Assembly (NCBI RefSeq): GCF_026625705.1
Contig: NZ_CP113059.1
Location: forward strand, 1,798,001 to 1,862,000
Reading direction: 5' to 3'
DNA: 64,000 nt
From: Pedobacter sp. SL55
Lineage (GTDB): Bacteria; Bacteroidota; Bacteroidia; Sphingobacteriales; Sphingobacteriaceae
Positions 38,464 through 46,448 of this stretch are shown here, one piece after another. Under the pieces are notes generated by a model. That model saw only the letters and a list, made by a program, of their open reading frames with translations, was not told where the DNA came from and did not search any database. Each line of letters opens with the position of its first letter. The first letter of the stretch is position 1. The translations under genes and the position numbers were made by a program.

Positions 38464-38544
38464 CGGTCTTCTACCACCCCTCCAAAGAAGGCAACTGCGA
38501 CCAAAATTCCCCTCCTTTGGAGGGGTGCCTGAAAGGCTGAGTGG
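38464..38544. repeat. Palindromic repeat element (cacccctccaaa type)
   Basis: Left arm with ccacccctccaaagaagg (38474-38491) and right arm cctcctttggaggggtg (38511-38527), with further partial pairing outside. Intergenic; resembles dispersed GC-rich palindromes common in this phylum. Confidence 0.65.
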
Positions 38545-38641
38545 TTAAAAATTGTAATAGACTGTTTAAGCGCCACCCAATCACACTTTAATTATCGAAC
38601 TCCAGGTTAATACCTAATTCCTAACCACTAATCGCTGAAAT

Positions 38642-38998
38642 ATGAAAAAAATAATTTTATATATAGCAATGTTCATCACAGTGATGGCTTGTAATAGAAA
38701 AGAAACCTCTATAAAAGTTAGCAAAACTGCCGACAGATTCGAGTTAATAGCCCAATATCCCGATGACAAAGAAAAGCAACTGAGCGTCTTTTTGCAAAAC
38801 TCCTTTAAACAAGATAGTGGGTTTTTAAGGCAAGATTTAGCAGTTGGTAAAGAGATTAAGCTAACTAATGGAGTAGTTTTTTACATCAGGCATAATCCTA
38901 GAAAGTTAGAATTAGAAATGCTGAAAGCTAAAAATAATGCAGTAGGTCATCAGTTTTTTGATGAATTAGTTAAAGGAATTAAAAGGGTATTAAATTGA
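38642..38998 (+). CDS. Small hypothetical lipoprotein
   Basis: 118 residues. MKKIILYIAMFITVMACNRK is a signal peptide with lipobox VMAC. The mature part (DRFELIAQYPDDKEKQ, NGVVFYIRHNPRKLELEM) has an alpha/beta pattern, no recognised family. It is preceded by the palindromic repeat and followed by a bidirectional terminator shared with the convergent gene. Confidence 0.78.
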   Translation: MKKIILYIAMFITVMACNRKETSIKVSKTADRFELIAQYPDDKEKQLSVFLQNSFKQDSGFLRQDLAVGKEIKLTNGVVFYIRHNPRKLELEMLKAKNNAVGHQFFDELVKGIKRVLN

Positions 38999-39007
38999 TG
39001 GTTCCCT

Positions 39008-39052
39008 AAAATATAAAAAGGAAAAGTGGCTGGCTTTTCCTTTTTATATTTT
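39008..39052. terminator. Bidirectional terminator
   Basis: Perfect 19-bp stem (arms at 39008-39026 and 39034-39052) with a 7-base loop and A/T tracts on both sides, between the convergent lipoprotein and the 904-residue protein. Confidence 0.9.
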
Positions 39053-39070
39053 GATGCAATTGGGAATAAC

Positions 39071-41785
39071 TTACTTTACCGTATACCTTAATACGGTTCT
39101 ACCTACATTTCCATCTTTATCTATTCCTTCTACCACGGCTTTGTAAGTTCCTTTACCATCGGCGTTGTTAAACTCAAAACTAACGTTCCCTTTTTCATCG
39201 GTAACTAATTTGGGGTTCCAATAAATGGTAGTTCTTAAATCGTTGCTAGTAATAGGTGCATTTGGTGCATATTTTGGAGAATAAAACTCCCTTTCTTTGC
39301 TATAACCCATTGGCGAATATTTTACTTCGTATTTTTTAGGGATCATGTCTAAGAAATCTTGTTTAGAAATTTTTTCTCCTTTAGGTATTTTCTTGGTATT
39401 GATAACAATTACTCCACGGGTGTTGTACATTCTGTCTACCGTTCCAAGCGGGTCGTTCAAGAAAATCTCGATAGATTCTACATCGTTAGCGGCAACGGTA
39501 TTAATGGCGTTGGCGTCAACAAACATCCCATTTAAGAAAATAGCGGCAGGAGTACGGCCACCTTGGTTATAATCTCTAGTGATGTAGAATTTTTGTTCGT
39601 TGAACTCGTAAGTAAAACTTGGCGCCTGTACTTTCAAACATTCCAACAGCATGTTGCAGCCTTCCAAGTTCTTGCCGTCTATAAACCTGTCTGGTATTTG
39701 GCTTAAGCCAGATAAAGCTGCATGATCTGAATGGCTGGGACGCTTTACCGCTGCTCCCCTAATTTCTACAGTTTTTAACGTACGCATAAAACGATATTGC
39801 TTTTGGCTGTTGCTTAGATACGAAGCCATAGCAGTATCTATGTTTTCAATTTCATCTGCCGCATGTACGTTGTATCCTTTCGATGCACTTGGCGTGCCAT
39901 CTAGCATAATCATCAAGTTGTTATAGTTAGGGTTAGAACGTGCAGTAATTACTACTTGAGACGAATCGGGAAATACCAAATCTTTAAAGCTAAACACGCC
40001 CACGTTACTGGTAGTAATTTCTTTAGAGATAGGTTTGCCCGTTACCATCATTCGCATTACTCCTTTTCTTATAGGCATACCGGTGAGGTCTCTTAACGTA
40101 CCCGAAATGGTTATGCCTTGCTCTGGTAGCAAGAAAACTTTAGGATAACGTCCAGCTAAAATTTCTTTGTAGGCAAATCTTCTGTAACCTTGTGTTAACA
40201 TCAATCGATCTAAATCCGCTAGTTTCTTATCATCTGTTTTGTTGAAATAATAGTTAGGTTTTTCTATGTAACCTTTCAAATCTGAAGTAAGTAATAGCGA
40301 ACTTAAAATTGTGGTTTCCGTATTTTCATCTACTGGCACTTTGGTTTCATCCGTAACAGTGACAGAGAAATTGCCAGCTATGGGTTGGCCTTTGCCTTTT
40401 GCATCTAAAGTAAGTTTTACTTTTTGACGAGGTTTATAAGTTGACAAATCTGCTTTTAGGGCTAAGTTCATCGCATCTTTATGTAAAACAAATACTAAGC
40501 GCTCGCTAATTGGTTCGCTTTTTTCATCAAATAAAGTAAGTTGTGCAATACCAGAAGGGAAGTTCTCTTTTGGAATTTTAGCTGTAATTACTTGATTTTT
40601 TAATTGTAATTGAGCCGCGTAAGCTACCACATTGCTGTTTTGTCCAACCAGATAAAAGCTCTTTTCTTTATTTGCTTCAAAAAATGTTGTGCTCGCTAAA
40701 ATTCGCAGGTTAATGAAATCTGCTGCTGCGGGGTTGGTTGCCTGTAAGGTAATGCCTTCTACTGCTTTAGGTAAATCTACAGTTTTTGAAACCCCACCAA
40801 CTGTGTATTTTAACTTGTAGTTTTTACCTGCTTCGGGCGAGATAAAGAAACTGCCAATGCCAGCAAAAGAAGAGGTAAAGGTTACAATCTCGGTGTTTTG
40901 CTCATCAACAATACTGCCTTTTACATCGGCCCCCAATCCATTTGCTTTAACTGCCTTAAAGCCAACTTGGTTAGGTATGCCAGCAATTAATTGGCCACCT
41001 TCTGGAAAAACTTGGAAGTCGATATCATTTTCGCCCTGTCTGATGTTGAAACTTGCACTCGCCAACTCTTTATCAGCAATATTCACATCAGCTACCAAAG
41101 TTCCTTTTTTGATGGGATCTCCAGCTTTACTGGTCACTGTAATGGTCAAATAGCCATTGGCATCGGTTGTGCCTTTGCCTCTTGCAAATACATCATAGTT
41201 ATGAAACACCCGCCAGTTAACGGTTTTGTTGGCTAAAGGTTTTTTGTTGATGTCTTTAAACTGGATACGAGCAGTAGTTTTTATGGCTTTATCTGCTGGT
41301 GCGTTCGTGAGATTTACATTTGTTATGAGTTGTTTGTCTATAGCTTCGCCAACGAGTATGTTCTTAGAAAAGAAATAATCTGGATCGAAATTCAACATCC
41401 ATAGGGTGTACGCTCTAATGTAGTAATTACCTTGTTTAAAGGTGTTCATGGGTAAAGGCATATTGCCATAAGCCACGCTATTTTTTACAGGTAGTTTTAC
41501 TGTTTGCACCAAAGAATCTACTGCGTTGTACATTTCTACATAAACAATTTTGCTTAATGGCGATGGGATGTTGTTCTGTGTAGTTACGTAGGCTTTAAAC
41601 CAAACGGTATCGGCTACGGCATAGTAAGGTTTATCGAAATGTAGATATACCTTTTCTAGCGGCTGCTCTTCTGATAAGCGTTTGGTTTTAGTAAGAATAT
41701 TGTTTAGGGAAACACTATCTTGTTGGGCATAGGCCGATGTAAGCGCAAAGCACAAAAGCAGTACAAGGATTTTCGTGAATTTCAT
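39071..41785 (-). CDS. Large exported macroglobulin-like/TonB-plug protein
   Basis: 904 residues with signal peptide (cleavage near SAYAQQ). The N-terminal region LEKVYLHFDKPYYAVADTVW is the MG2-like macroglobulin start seen in many Bacteroidota outer-membrane proteins. Further Ig-like repeats follow, then a carboxypeptidase-regulatory-like segment (QGITISGTLRDLTGMPIRKG), then a TonB plug-like part (ESIEIFLNDPLGTVDRMYNT, RGVIVINTKK). There is no barrel. The C-terminus is a beta-rich domain ending GRTVLRYTVK. Its cargo or partner is unknown. Monocistronic. Confidence 0.85.
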   Translation of the reverse strand: MKFTKILVLLLCFALTSAYAQQDSVSLNNILTKTKRLSEEQPLEKVYLHFDKPYYAVADTVWFKAYVTTQNNIPSPLSKIVYVEMYNAVDSLVQTVKLPVKNSVAYGNMPLPMNTFKQGNYYIRAYTLWMLNFDPDYFFSKNILVGEAIDKQLITNVNLTNAPADKAIKTTARIQFKDINKKPLANKTVNWRVFHNYDVFARGKGTTDANGYLTITVTSKAGDPIKKGTLVADVNIADKELASASFNIRQGENDIDFQVFPEGGQLIAGIPNQVGFKAVKANGLGADVKGSIVDEQNTEIVTFTSSFAGIGSFFISPEAGKNYKLKYTVGGVSKTVDLPKAVEGITLQATNPAAADFINLRILASTTFFEANKEKSFYLVGQNSNVVAYAAQLQLKNQVITAKIPKENFPSGIAQLTLFDEKSEPISERLVFVLHKDAMNLALKADLSTYKPRQKVKLTLDAKGKGQPIAGNFSVTVTDETKVPVDENTETTILSSLLLTSDLKGYIEKPNYYFNKTDDKKLADLDRLMLTQGYRRFAYKEILAGRYPKVFLLPEQGITISGTLRDLTGMPIRKGVMRMMVTGKPISKEITTSNVGVFSFKDLVFPDSSQVVITARSNPNYNNLMIMLDGTPSASKGYNVHAADEIENIDTAMASYLSNSQKQYRFMRTLKTVEIRGAAVKRPSHSDHAALSGLSQIPDRFIDGKNLEGCNMLLECLKVQAPSFTYEFNEQKFYITRDYNQGGRTPAAIFLNGMFVDANAINTVAANDVESIEIFLNDPLGTVDRMYNTRGVIVINTKKIPKGEKISKQDFLDMIPKKYEVKYSPMGYSKEREFYSPKYAPNAPITSNDLRTTIYWNPKLVTDEKGNVSFEFNNADGKGTYKAVVEGIDKDGNVGRTVLRYTVK

Positions 41786-42033
41786 TTTTTATACAAGTTC
41801 TGCGTCTTTGCAGGGTGCGGAGCAAAAATAAATACCAATCGATACTGTGCTGAGATTGCTTCGTGCCTCGCAATGACGGGTAAAAGGCTAAATATATGGT
41901 TTATTGGTTAAGGACGGGGAATTGTATCTAAAGTTTAACAAAATTTTACATTAGCAATGTAACAAAAATTAATAACTCTCTACTTTGGCTAATGGCGAGT
42001 TTTGACTAAAGCCAAATTTGTTTTGTTTTTTAT

Positions 42034-42206
42034 CCGTCGGCTAAAGCCTGACGGCAATGAATCTTAATAGGATAGTGTTAAATTGTAATTGGCTTGATAT
42101 TTAAAACCATTTCATAGGCTTCTGCTTTAGTTTTTTAAATCGATAAATATCAAAATCTAAAGGCAGTGGATGATGCCGTTTCATTGCCGTCTGCTTTAGC
42201 TGACGG
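42034..42206. repeat. MITE-like element with 27-bp inverted ends
   Basis: Left end ccgtcggctaaagcctgacg (42034 onward) and right end ending gctttagctgacgg (to 42206) are inverted copies over about 27 bases with few mismatches. Each end is itself partly palindromic. The 118-base centre is AT-rich and non-coding. Confidence 0.7.
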
Positions 42207-42372
42207 ATTGAAGGATTTGCCAAGAAAGAGCTAGCTAGTTGCAGGAGCTTTTGTTAGCTACACCTGATGGAAATGGAAACCCCGCACACGAGTGAAGCGA
42301 GGGGAGGAGTTGTAATGTACAGCAGGACTATCGGGTCATAATTGTGATGAGTTCGCTGTTCTAAGAAAAAAA

Positions 42373-42452
42373 AGCAGATATTGCCGATTTAGCTGTAGAC
42401 TGGCACAAATTTAAGCTGTGAAAATCGGAGCTATTTATCTGCAATATCTGCT
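42373..42452. repeat. Inverted repeat downstream of nitroreductase gene
   Basis: agcagatattgc and gcaatatctgct, exact 12-bp arms, with an inner ccgattt/aaatcgg pair. It lies eight bases past the nitroreductase stop; it could help termination on the minus strand, where an A8 tract beyond it reads as T. Confidence 0.65.
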
Positions 42453-42460
42453 GTGAAAAA

Positions 42461-43090
42461 CTATTTCTGGATAATGAAGTTCTCTTTTGATGAACGTACT
42501 TTTTTTAAGCCTACTAACCAGTCGTTAGCCTCATCGCGGTAACCTAAAGGTAAAACGGTAACGCTTTTTAAACCTTGATCAGCTAAATTTAAGATTTCAT
42601 CATATTTCGCATTGTCGAAACCTTCCATTGGGGTAGCATCTACTTTTAACAAGGCGGCTTCGGCAATAGCAAGGCCAAAAGAAATATAAGCCTGACGGGC
42701 TGCATGCTCGAAATTAACTTGCGCTTCGCGAGGTATATACATGCTTTTTAAGCGAGTTACGTAATCTGCAGTAGCTTCTGCGGGTACGCCACGCTCGGCA
42801 TTGGTACGGTTAAATACTTCGTCTATGCGTTCTTCGGTATAATTGTCCCAAGCGGCAAAAACCAAAACGTGAGATGCATCTACAATTTGAGATTGACCGA
42901 AAGAATGAGGCAATAATTCTTGTTTTAAGGCAGGGTCTGTAACTACAATTACTTTAAAAGGTTGTAAGCCAGACGATGAAGGTGCCAAACGAGCAGCTTC
43001 TAAAATTTGGTCTACTTTTTCTTTTGGAACAGCCTGGCCGTTCATTTTTTTAGTGGCATAACGCCAGTTTAATGCTTCAATTAAGCTCAT
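42461..43090 (-). CDS. NAD(P)H-dependent nitroreductase-family oxidoreductase
   Basis: 209-residue FMN enzyme of the NfsB/NfnB-like group. MSLIEALNWRYATKKMNG carries the conserved R-x-T-x-K-x phosphate-binding start; ARLAPSSSGLQPFKVIVV and TVLPLGYRDEANDW complete the FMN site. It reduces nitro- or quinone-type compounds with NAD(P)H. The TetR gene lies seven bases upstream on the same strand, so both form one autoregulated operon. Confidence 0.94.
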   Translation of the reverse strand: MSLIEALNWRYATKKMNGQAVPKEKVDQILEAARLAPSSSGLQPFKVIVVTDPALKQELLPHSFGQSQIVDASHVLVFAAWDNYTEERIDEVFNRTNAERGVPAEATADYVTRLKSMYIPREAQVNFEHAARQAYISFGLAIAEAALLKVDATPMEGFDNAKYDEILNLADQGLKSVTVLPLGYRDEANDWLVGLKKVRSSKENFIIQK

Positions 43091-43097
43091 GATTTTT

Positions 43098-43694
43098 TTA
43101 ACGATTGATATTTATGATAAATCCTTGTACGGCATCCAAAAGAATTTGCTGTTGCATTTCGTTTGGTGCCGCTGTAATGTTAAACATGCTGATAGAGGTT
43201 AGCCCATGGAGTATAGACCAAAGTGTATGGAACTTTAAGAGTTTACGTTGCTCATTATCTGCTTCCATTAGACTTCCTATGGTATTGATGAGCGTACAAC
43301 TGAATTTGCCAATCTCGGCTATTTCTCTCGCTTTCTGGCAGCTGGGAATGCCCAAGCCAAACATCATTTTGTAATAAGCAGCATTGCTAAAAGCAAATTC
43401 GAAATAGCTTAAAGCCATTTGAGTAAGTTGCTGTTGTGGGTTGGTATGTTTTTCTTTAGTGCTTTGCATGGCCACTGCAAGCATATTAAATCCCTGCTTT
43501 ACAAATTCTTCTTGAATGGCATCTTTACTTTCGAAATGGTTGTACACCACCGGCAAGCTGTAACCGATAGCTTCGGCAATTTTCCTCATAGAAACTGCTT
43601 GCCATCCTTCTTGCAGCACAATTTCTTCTGCAACTTTTAGGATCGCATTTTTGGTGAGTTCTTTTTGCTTTTGCCTATCGTTTTTAACTAACAT
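43098..43694 (-). CDS. TetR family transcriptional regulator of the nitroreductase operon
   Basis: 198 residues. HTH at about residues 15-60 (WQAVSMRKIAEAIGYSLPVV, HFESKDAIQEEF), then an all-helical ligand domain with SYFEFAFSNAAYYKMMFG. It resembles the TetR at 14434-15033 over its full length. Two copies of the palindrome shared with that locus lie just upstream of its start, so it probably represses itself and the nitroreductase gene. Confidence 0.93.
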   Translation of the reverse strand: MLVKNDRQKQKELTKNAILKVAEEIVLQEGWQAVSMRKIAEAIGYSLPVVYNHFESKDAIQEEFVKQGFNMLAVAMQSTKEKHTNPQQQLTQMALSYFEFAFSNAAYYKMMFGLGIPSCQKAREIAEIGKFSCTLINTIGSLMEADNEQRKLLKFHTLWSILHGLTSISMFNITAAPNEMQQQILLDAVQGFIININR

Positions 43695-43704
43695 TTTCTA
43701 TTAA

Positions 43705-43744
43705 GTTAACACTGTTAGCAAAAGTAAAAGTTAACAGTGTTAGC
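43705..43744 (-). promoter_or_regulatory. Double TetR operator of nitroreductase operon
   Basis: gttaacactgttagc at 43705-43719 and gttaacagtgttagc at 43730-43744, two direct copies 25 bases apart, each containing TAACRSTGTTA. They begin 11 bases before the tetR start codon, a typical place for an autorepressor. Confidence 0.75.
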
Positions 43745-43881
43745 TAAAAATATATTCCTGTTTTTTACTTAAAGATGATAGAACGATATGTAGCTAGTTA
43801 AACTTTTTTAACCTTGGCAATTAGGGGTATAAATGATGTGAGCCAAATGCACTGGGCAACAACTTAAAAAAGAATTACTGG

Positions 43882-44271
43882 CTAGCTTGGCATTTGTTCT
43901 ACCAAAACTTCTTCGCCGGCTTTATCGTAATAAATGCAGGTCATTTGGTTAAGGTCTACAATCCATTTTTCGATGCCGGTTTCGGCACAGTCTTTACAGA
44001 AAGTGTAATAATCTGTTTGCCCTTGCTGATGAGCTTTTAGTTGTTTTACAAATTGATCTTGATTTGTTTTTAACGAGATTTCTAGATTTTCGTATTGCGG
44101 TTGAGACGAGGTTTGGTAGCCGTCGGCTCCATAATATTCGGTATGACTATCATCTACCCAAGTTTCGAAGCTTAAAACACCCATTTCCTTTATTTCTTGG
44201 ATGTACTTCGGGAAATCGGCTCCAGATTTTACCTTTTCGTGAGCCTGTTCTATTTGTGCTACTGTAAACAT
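43882..44271 (-). CDS. DUF1398 family protein
   Basis: 129-residue cytosolic protein. MFTVAQIEQAHEKVKSGADF and YIQEIKEMGVLSFETWVDDS then YTFCKDCAETGIEKWIVDL fit the DUF1398 family (E. coli YbcV-like). Function is unknown in the family. Monocistronic, bounded upstream by a palindromic repeat. Confidence 0.85.
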   Translation of the reverse strand: MFTVAQIEQAHEKVKSGADFPKYIQEIKEMGVLSFETWVDDSHTEYYGADGYQTSSQPQYENLEISLKTNQDQFVKQLKAHQQGQTDYYTFCKDCAETGIEKWIVDLNQMTCIYYDKAGEEVLVEQMPS

Positions 44272-44288
44272 TTTTTGGTTGGTTGGTC

Positions 44289-44366
44289 GGGGCGAAACAT
44301 TTTTCGCCCTTACTGGCCCTTACTAGGGCCTTGCTGTTTGTTGAGGACGAAAAATGTTTCGTTCCT
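44289..44366. repeat. Palindromic repeat element (cgaaacatttttcg type)
   Basis: Left arm ggggcgaaacatttttcgcc and right arm ggacgaaaaatgtttcgttc, exact over 13 central bases, flank 35 bases. It overlaps the msrA stop codon by two bases. Confidence 0.75.
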
Positions 44367-44961
44367 ACTTGATTTTTGCTTTAAATAATTTTTCGAGCTT
44401 ATCCATTTTTGGTAAAATTACTGCTCTACAATATGGCGCTTGGCCATTTTTGATGTAATAATCTTGATGGTAGTTTTCTGCTACGTAAAAAGTTTCGGCT
44501 TTATCTATAGCGGTAACCACAGGTTTGCCAAAAGCGTTCTCTTTGTTAAGTAGTGCTTTATATTTTTGGGCAGTTGCTTTTTGTTGCTCATTGTGGTAAA
44601 ACACAACCGAACGGTATTGCGTGCCCACATCGGCACCTTGTCTGTTTAAGGTAGTGGGATCATGCAGTTTCCAGAAAACTTCTAACAACTCTTCGTAGCT
44701 TATTTTGCTAGGGTCGTATTGCATTTCAATAACCTCGGCGTGCCCAGTAGTACCTGTGCAAATTTCTTCGTAAGTAGGGTTGGGCACATTTCCGCCCTCG
44801 TAGCCAGAGCGCACATTGCTTACTCCATTTAAACGCTGAAAAACAGCTTCGGTACACCAAAAACAGCCCATGCCAAATGTTGCTTTTTCTAGTTTAGTTT
44901 TTTGTGCATCGGCACCTAGTATAGAGAAGAGAATTAAAGATGTCATAATTAACCTTTTCAT
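44365..44961 (-). CDS. msrA: Peptide-methionine (S)-S-oxide reductase, exported
   Basis: Repairs S-oxidised methionine. 198 residues from the ATG at 44961, which begins a signal peptide ending GADAQ, so action outside the cytoplasm is inferred; a longer in-frame start lacks sense. Catalytic GCFWC has Cys33 and Cys36, followed by GVSNVRSGYEGGNVPNPTYE and GHAEVIEMQYDP. No fused MsrB domain. The stop codon overlaps a palindromic repeat. Confidence 0.95.
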   Translation of the reverse strand: MKRLIMTSLILFSILGADAQKTKLEKATFGMGCFWCTEAVFQRLNGVSNVRSGYEGGNVPNPTYEEICTGTTGHAEVIEMQYDPSKISYEELLEVFWKLHDPTTLNRQGADVGTQYRSVVFYHNEQQKATAQKYKALLNKENAFGKPVVTAIDKAETFYVAENYHQDYYIKNGQAPYCRAVILPKMDKLEKLFKAKIK

Positions 44962-45075
44962 TTTTTTTGTGTTTATGTAATAATACGTAAAAGCGTCGAA
45001 AAAAGTTCTACGTTGATGTAAAAATGACGAGCGGCTTAATAAATTTTTGTGGCATGTAATAGTTTTTGTGTTATA

Positions 45076-45150
45076 GACCCGATAGGAGCGAACACGTAGC
45101 GGCAAACACATAGGTTTGCCCGAAGTAAAGCGGAGAGCGGGACTTTCGGG
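45076..45150. repeat. Repeat element upstream of msrA
   Basis: gacccgataggagcg (45076-45090) and gcgggactttcggg (45137-45150) bracket GC-rich sequence. It looks like a fragment of a dispersed REP-like element of this phylum. The rest of the 44962-45322 gap shows no gene. Confidence 0.5.
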
Positions 45151-45322
45151 AAATAATGCTGCTGCCACTGCGCTTCTAAAATTACACATTCTCTTTTAAA
45201 TTGTGCTTGTTGTTAATAACTTAGGCGTTTGATTGACAGATTTTTAAATTGATATTTTTTTAAATAATGAGGTTTGTTAACATATCTTTTCTAAATTTAA
45301 CTTGAACATTAAAATAAACGAT

Positions 45323-46288
45323 ATGTCAACACCTTATATTCCGTGTTTAGATTTAAACACTTACGTAAACGGAACCGAAGAGCAGCGTAAAAAGTTTTCT
45401 GATGAATTAGGCAAAGCTTTTAACGATTCGGGCTTTGTAACCATTACCAACCATGGCGTTAGTCAGGAGCTTATAGATAAACTCTATAAAAACATTAAAG
45501 AGTTATTTGCGTTGCCGGTTGATGTGAAGCGGAAATATGAAAAGGTAGAATTAGCGGGTCAACGTGGTTATACCAGTGCTGGTAAAGAAACAGCCAAAGG
45601 TGCAAAAACTGCCGATTTAAAAGAGTTTTGGCAAATTGGACAGACGGTTACCGATGGCGATGCCATTAAAAGTGAATATCCGGAAAATGAGATAGTAGAA
45701 GAAATTCCAGAATTTAATACTGTAACTAGAGAGATTTACCAGAAACTGGAAGAAAATGGTAAACACTTATTGAGAGCTATTGCTACTTATTTAGGTTTGC
45801 CAATTGATTACTTTGACCAGCATGTACATAATGGAAATTCGATTTTAAGAGGCATTCACTATTTTCCGATAGAAGACCCAGATTCTATTGCTCCAGATGC
45901 AGTACGTGCTGGTGCGCATGAAGATATTAACTTAATTACTTTGCTAATTGGCGCTAGCGCCGATGGGTTAGAGGTATTAACCCGTAGCAACGAATGGTTG
46001 GCTATTAAGGCGCAACATACTGATATTGTAGTGAATGTAGGCGATATGTTGCAACGTTTAACGAATAATAAACTGCGTTCTACTACACATAGGGTGGTAA
46101 ATCCGCCTCGCGAATTGATGAAGACTTCTCGCTTCTCGGTGCCTTTTTTCTTGCATCCACGCAGTAATATGGATTTAACAAGCTTAGATTCTTGTATTGA
46201 TGCCGAGCATCCGAAAGTATATAGTGATATGACTGCTGGCGAATACCTAGATGAGCGTTTAAGAGAAATTGGCTTAAAGAAGATGTAA
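45323..46288 (+). CDS. 2-oxoglutarate/Fe(II)-dependent oxygenase (isopenicillin N synthase-like)
   Basis: 321 residues from the ATG at 45323. The N-terminal DIOX_N part (FVTITNHGVSQELIDKLYKN) precedes the 2OG-Fe(II) domain. The iron triad is HED in RAGAHEDINLITLL and the His of RSTTHRVVNP; the 2OG-binding Arg is in RFSVPFFLHP. It resembles plant/bacterial IPNS-like dioxygenases. The substrate is unknown. It is monocistronic with its own terminator. Confidence 0.92.
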   Translation: MSTPYIPCLDLNTYVNGTEEQRKKFSDELGKAFNDSGFVTITNHGVSQELIDKLYKNIKELFALPVDVKRKYEKVELAGQRGYTSAGKETAKGAKTADLKEFWQIGQTVTDGDAIKSEYPENEIVEEIPEFNTVTREIYQKLEENGKHLLRAIATYLGLPIDYFDQHVHNGNSILRGIHYFPIEDPDSIAPDAVRAGAHEDINLITLLIGASADGLEVLTRSNEWLAIKAQHTDIVVNVGDMLQRLTNNKLRSTTHRVVNPPRELMKTSRFSVPFFLHPRSNMDLTSLDSCIDAEHPKVYSDMTAGEYLDERLREIGLKKM

Positions 46289-46337
46289 ATCTTTTTTGAA
46301 AGATAACCTAACTGGAAGTAGTTTGCCACTTCTGGCG

Positions 46338-46370
46338 AAACGGCAGCTGTGTAATAAGCTGCCGTTTTTT
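46338..46370 (+). terminator. Terminator after 2OG oxygenase gene
   Basis: Exact 11-bp stem (aaacggcagct with agctgccgttt) with a T run, 50 bases after the stop. It abuts the restored stop codon of the convergent OstA gene (46369-46371). Confidence 0.9.
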
Positions 46371-46448
46371 ATTGCTTTTTAATTAAGCTGTCTACTTTAA
46401 CAGAGTCGATAGTTTTTGGTAAAGCTTTTAAAAGCTCCTTAGTTTCTG

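Larger units (their letters stand above)
41786..42460. other. 675-base intergenic region made of repeat fragments
   Basis: No credible gene. From left to right it holds a gattgcttcgtgcctcgcaa fragment near 41849, the inverted element at 42034-42206, a ggaaaccccgcacacgagtg fragment near 42275 followed by gcaggactatcgggtc, and a short palindrome at 42373-42452. These look like pieces of several dispersed repeat families. Confidence 0.6.

Noticed and set aside
44962..45189. Longer MsrA with 76 extra N-terminal residues
   Set aside because: The extension lies over a repeat element and precedes a perfect signal peptide.
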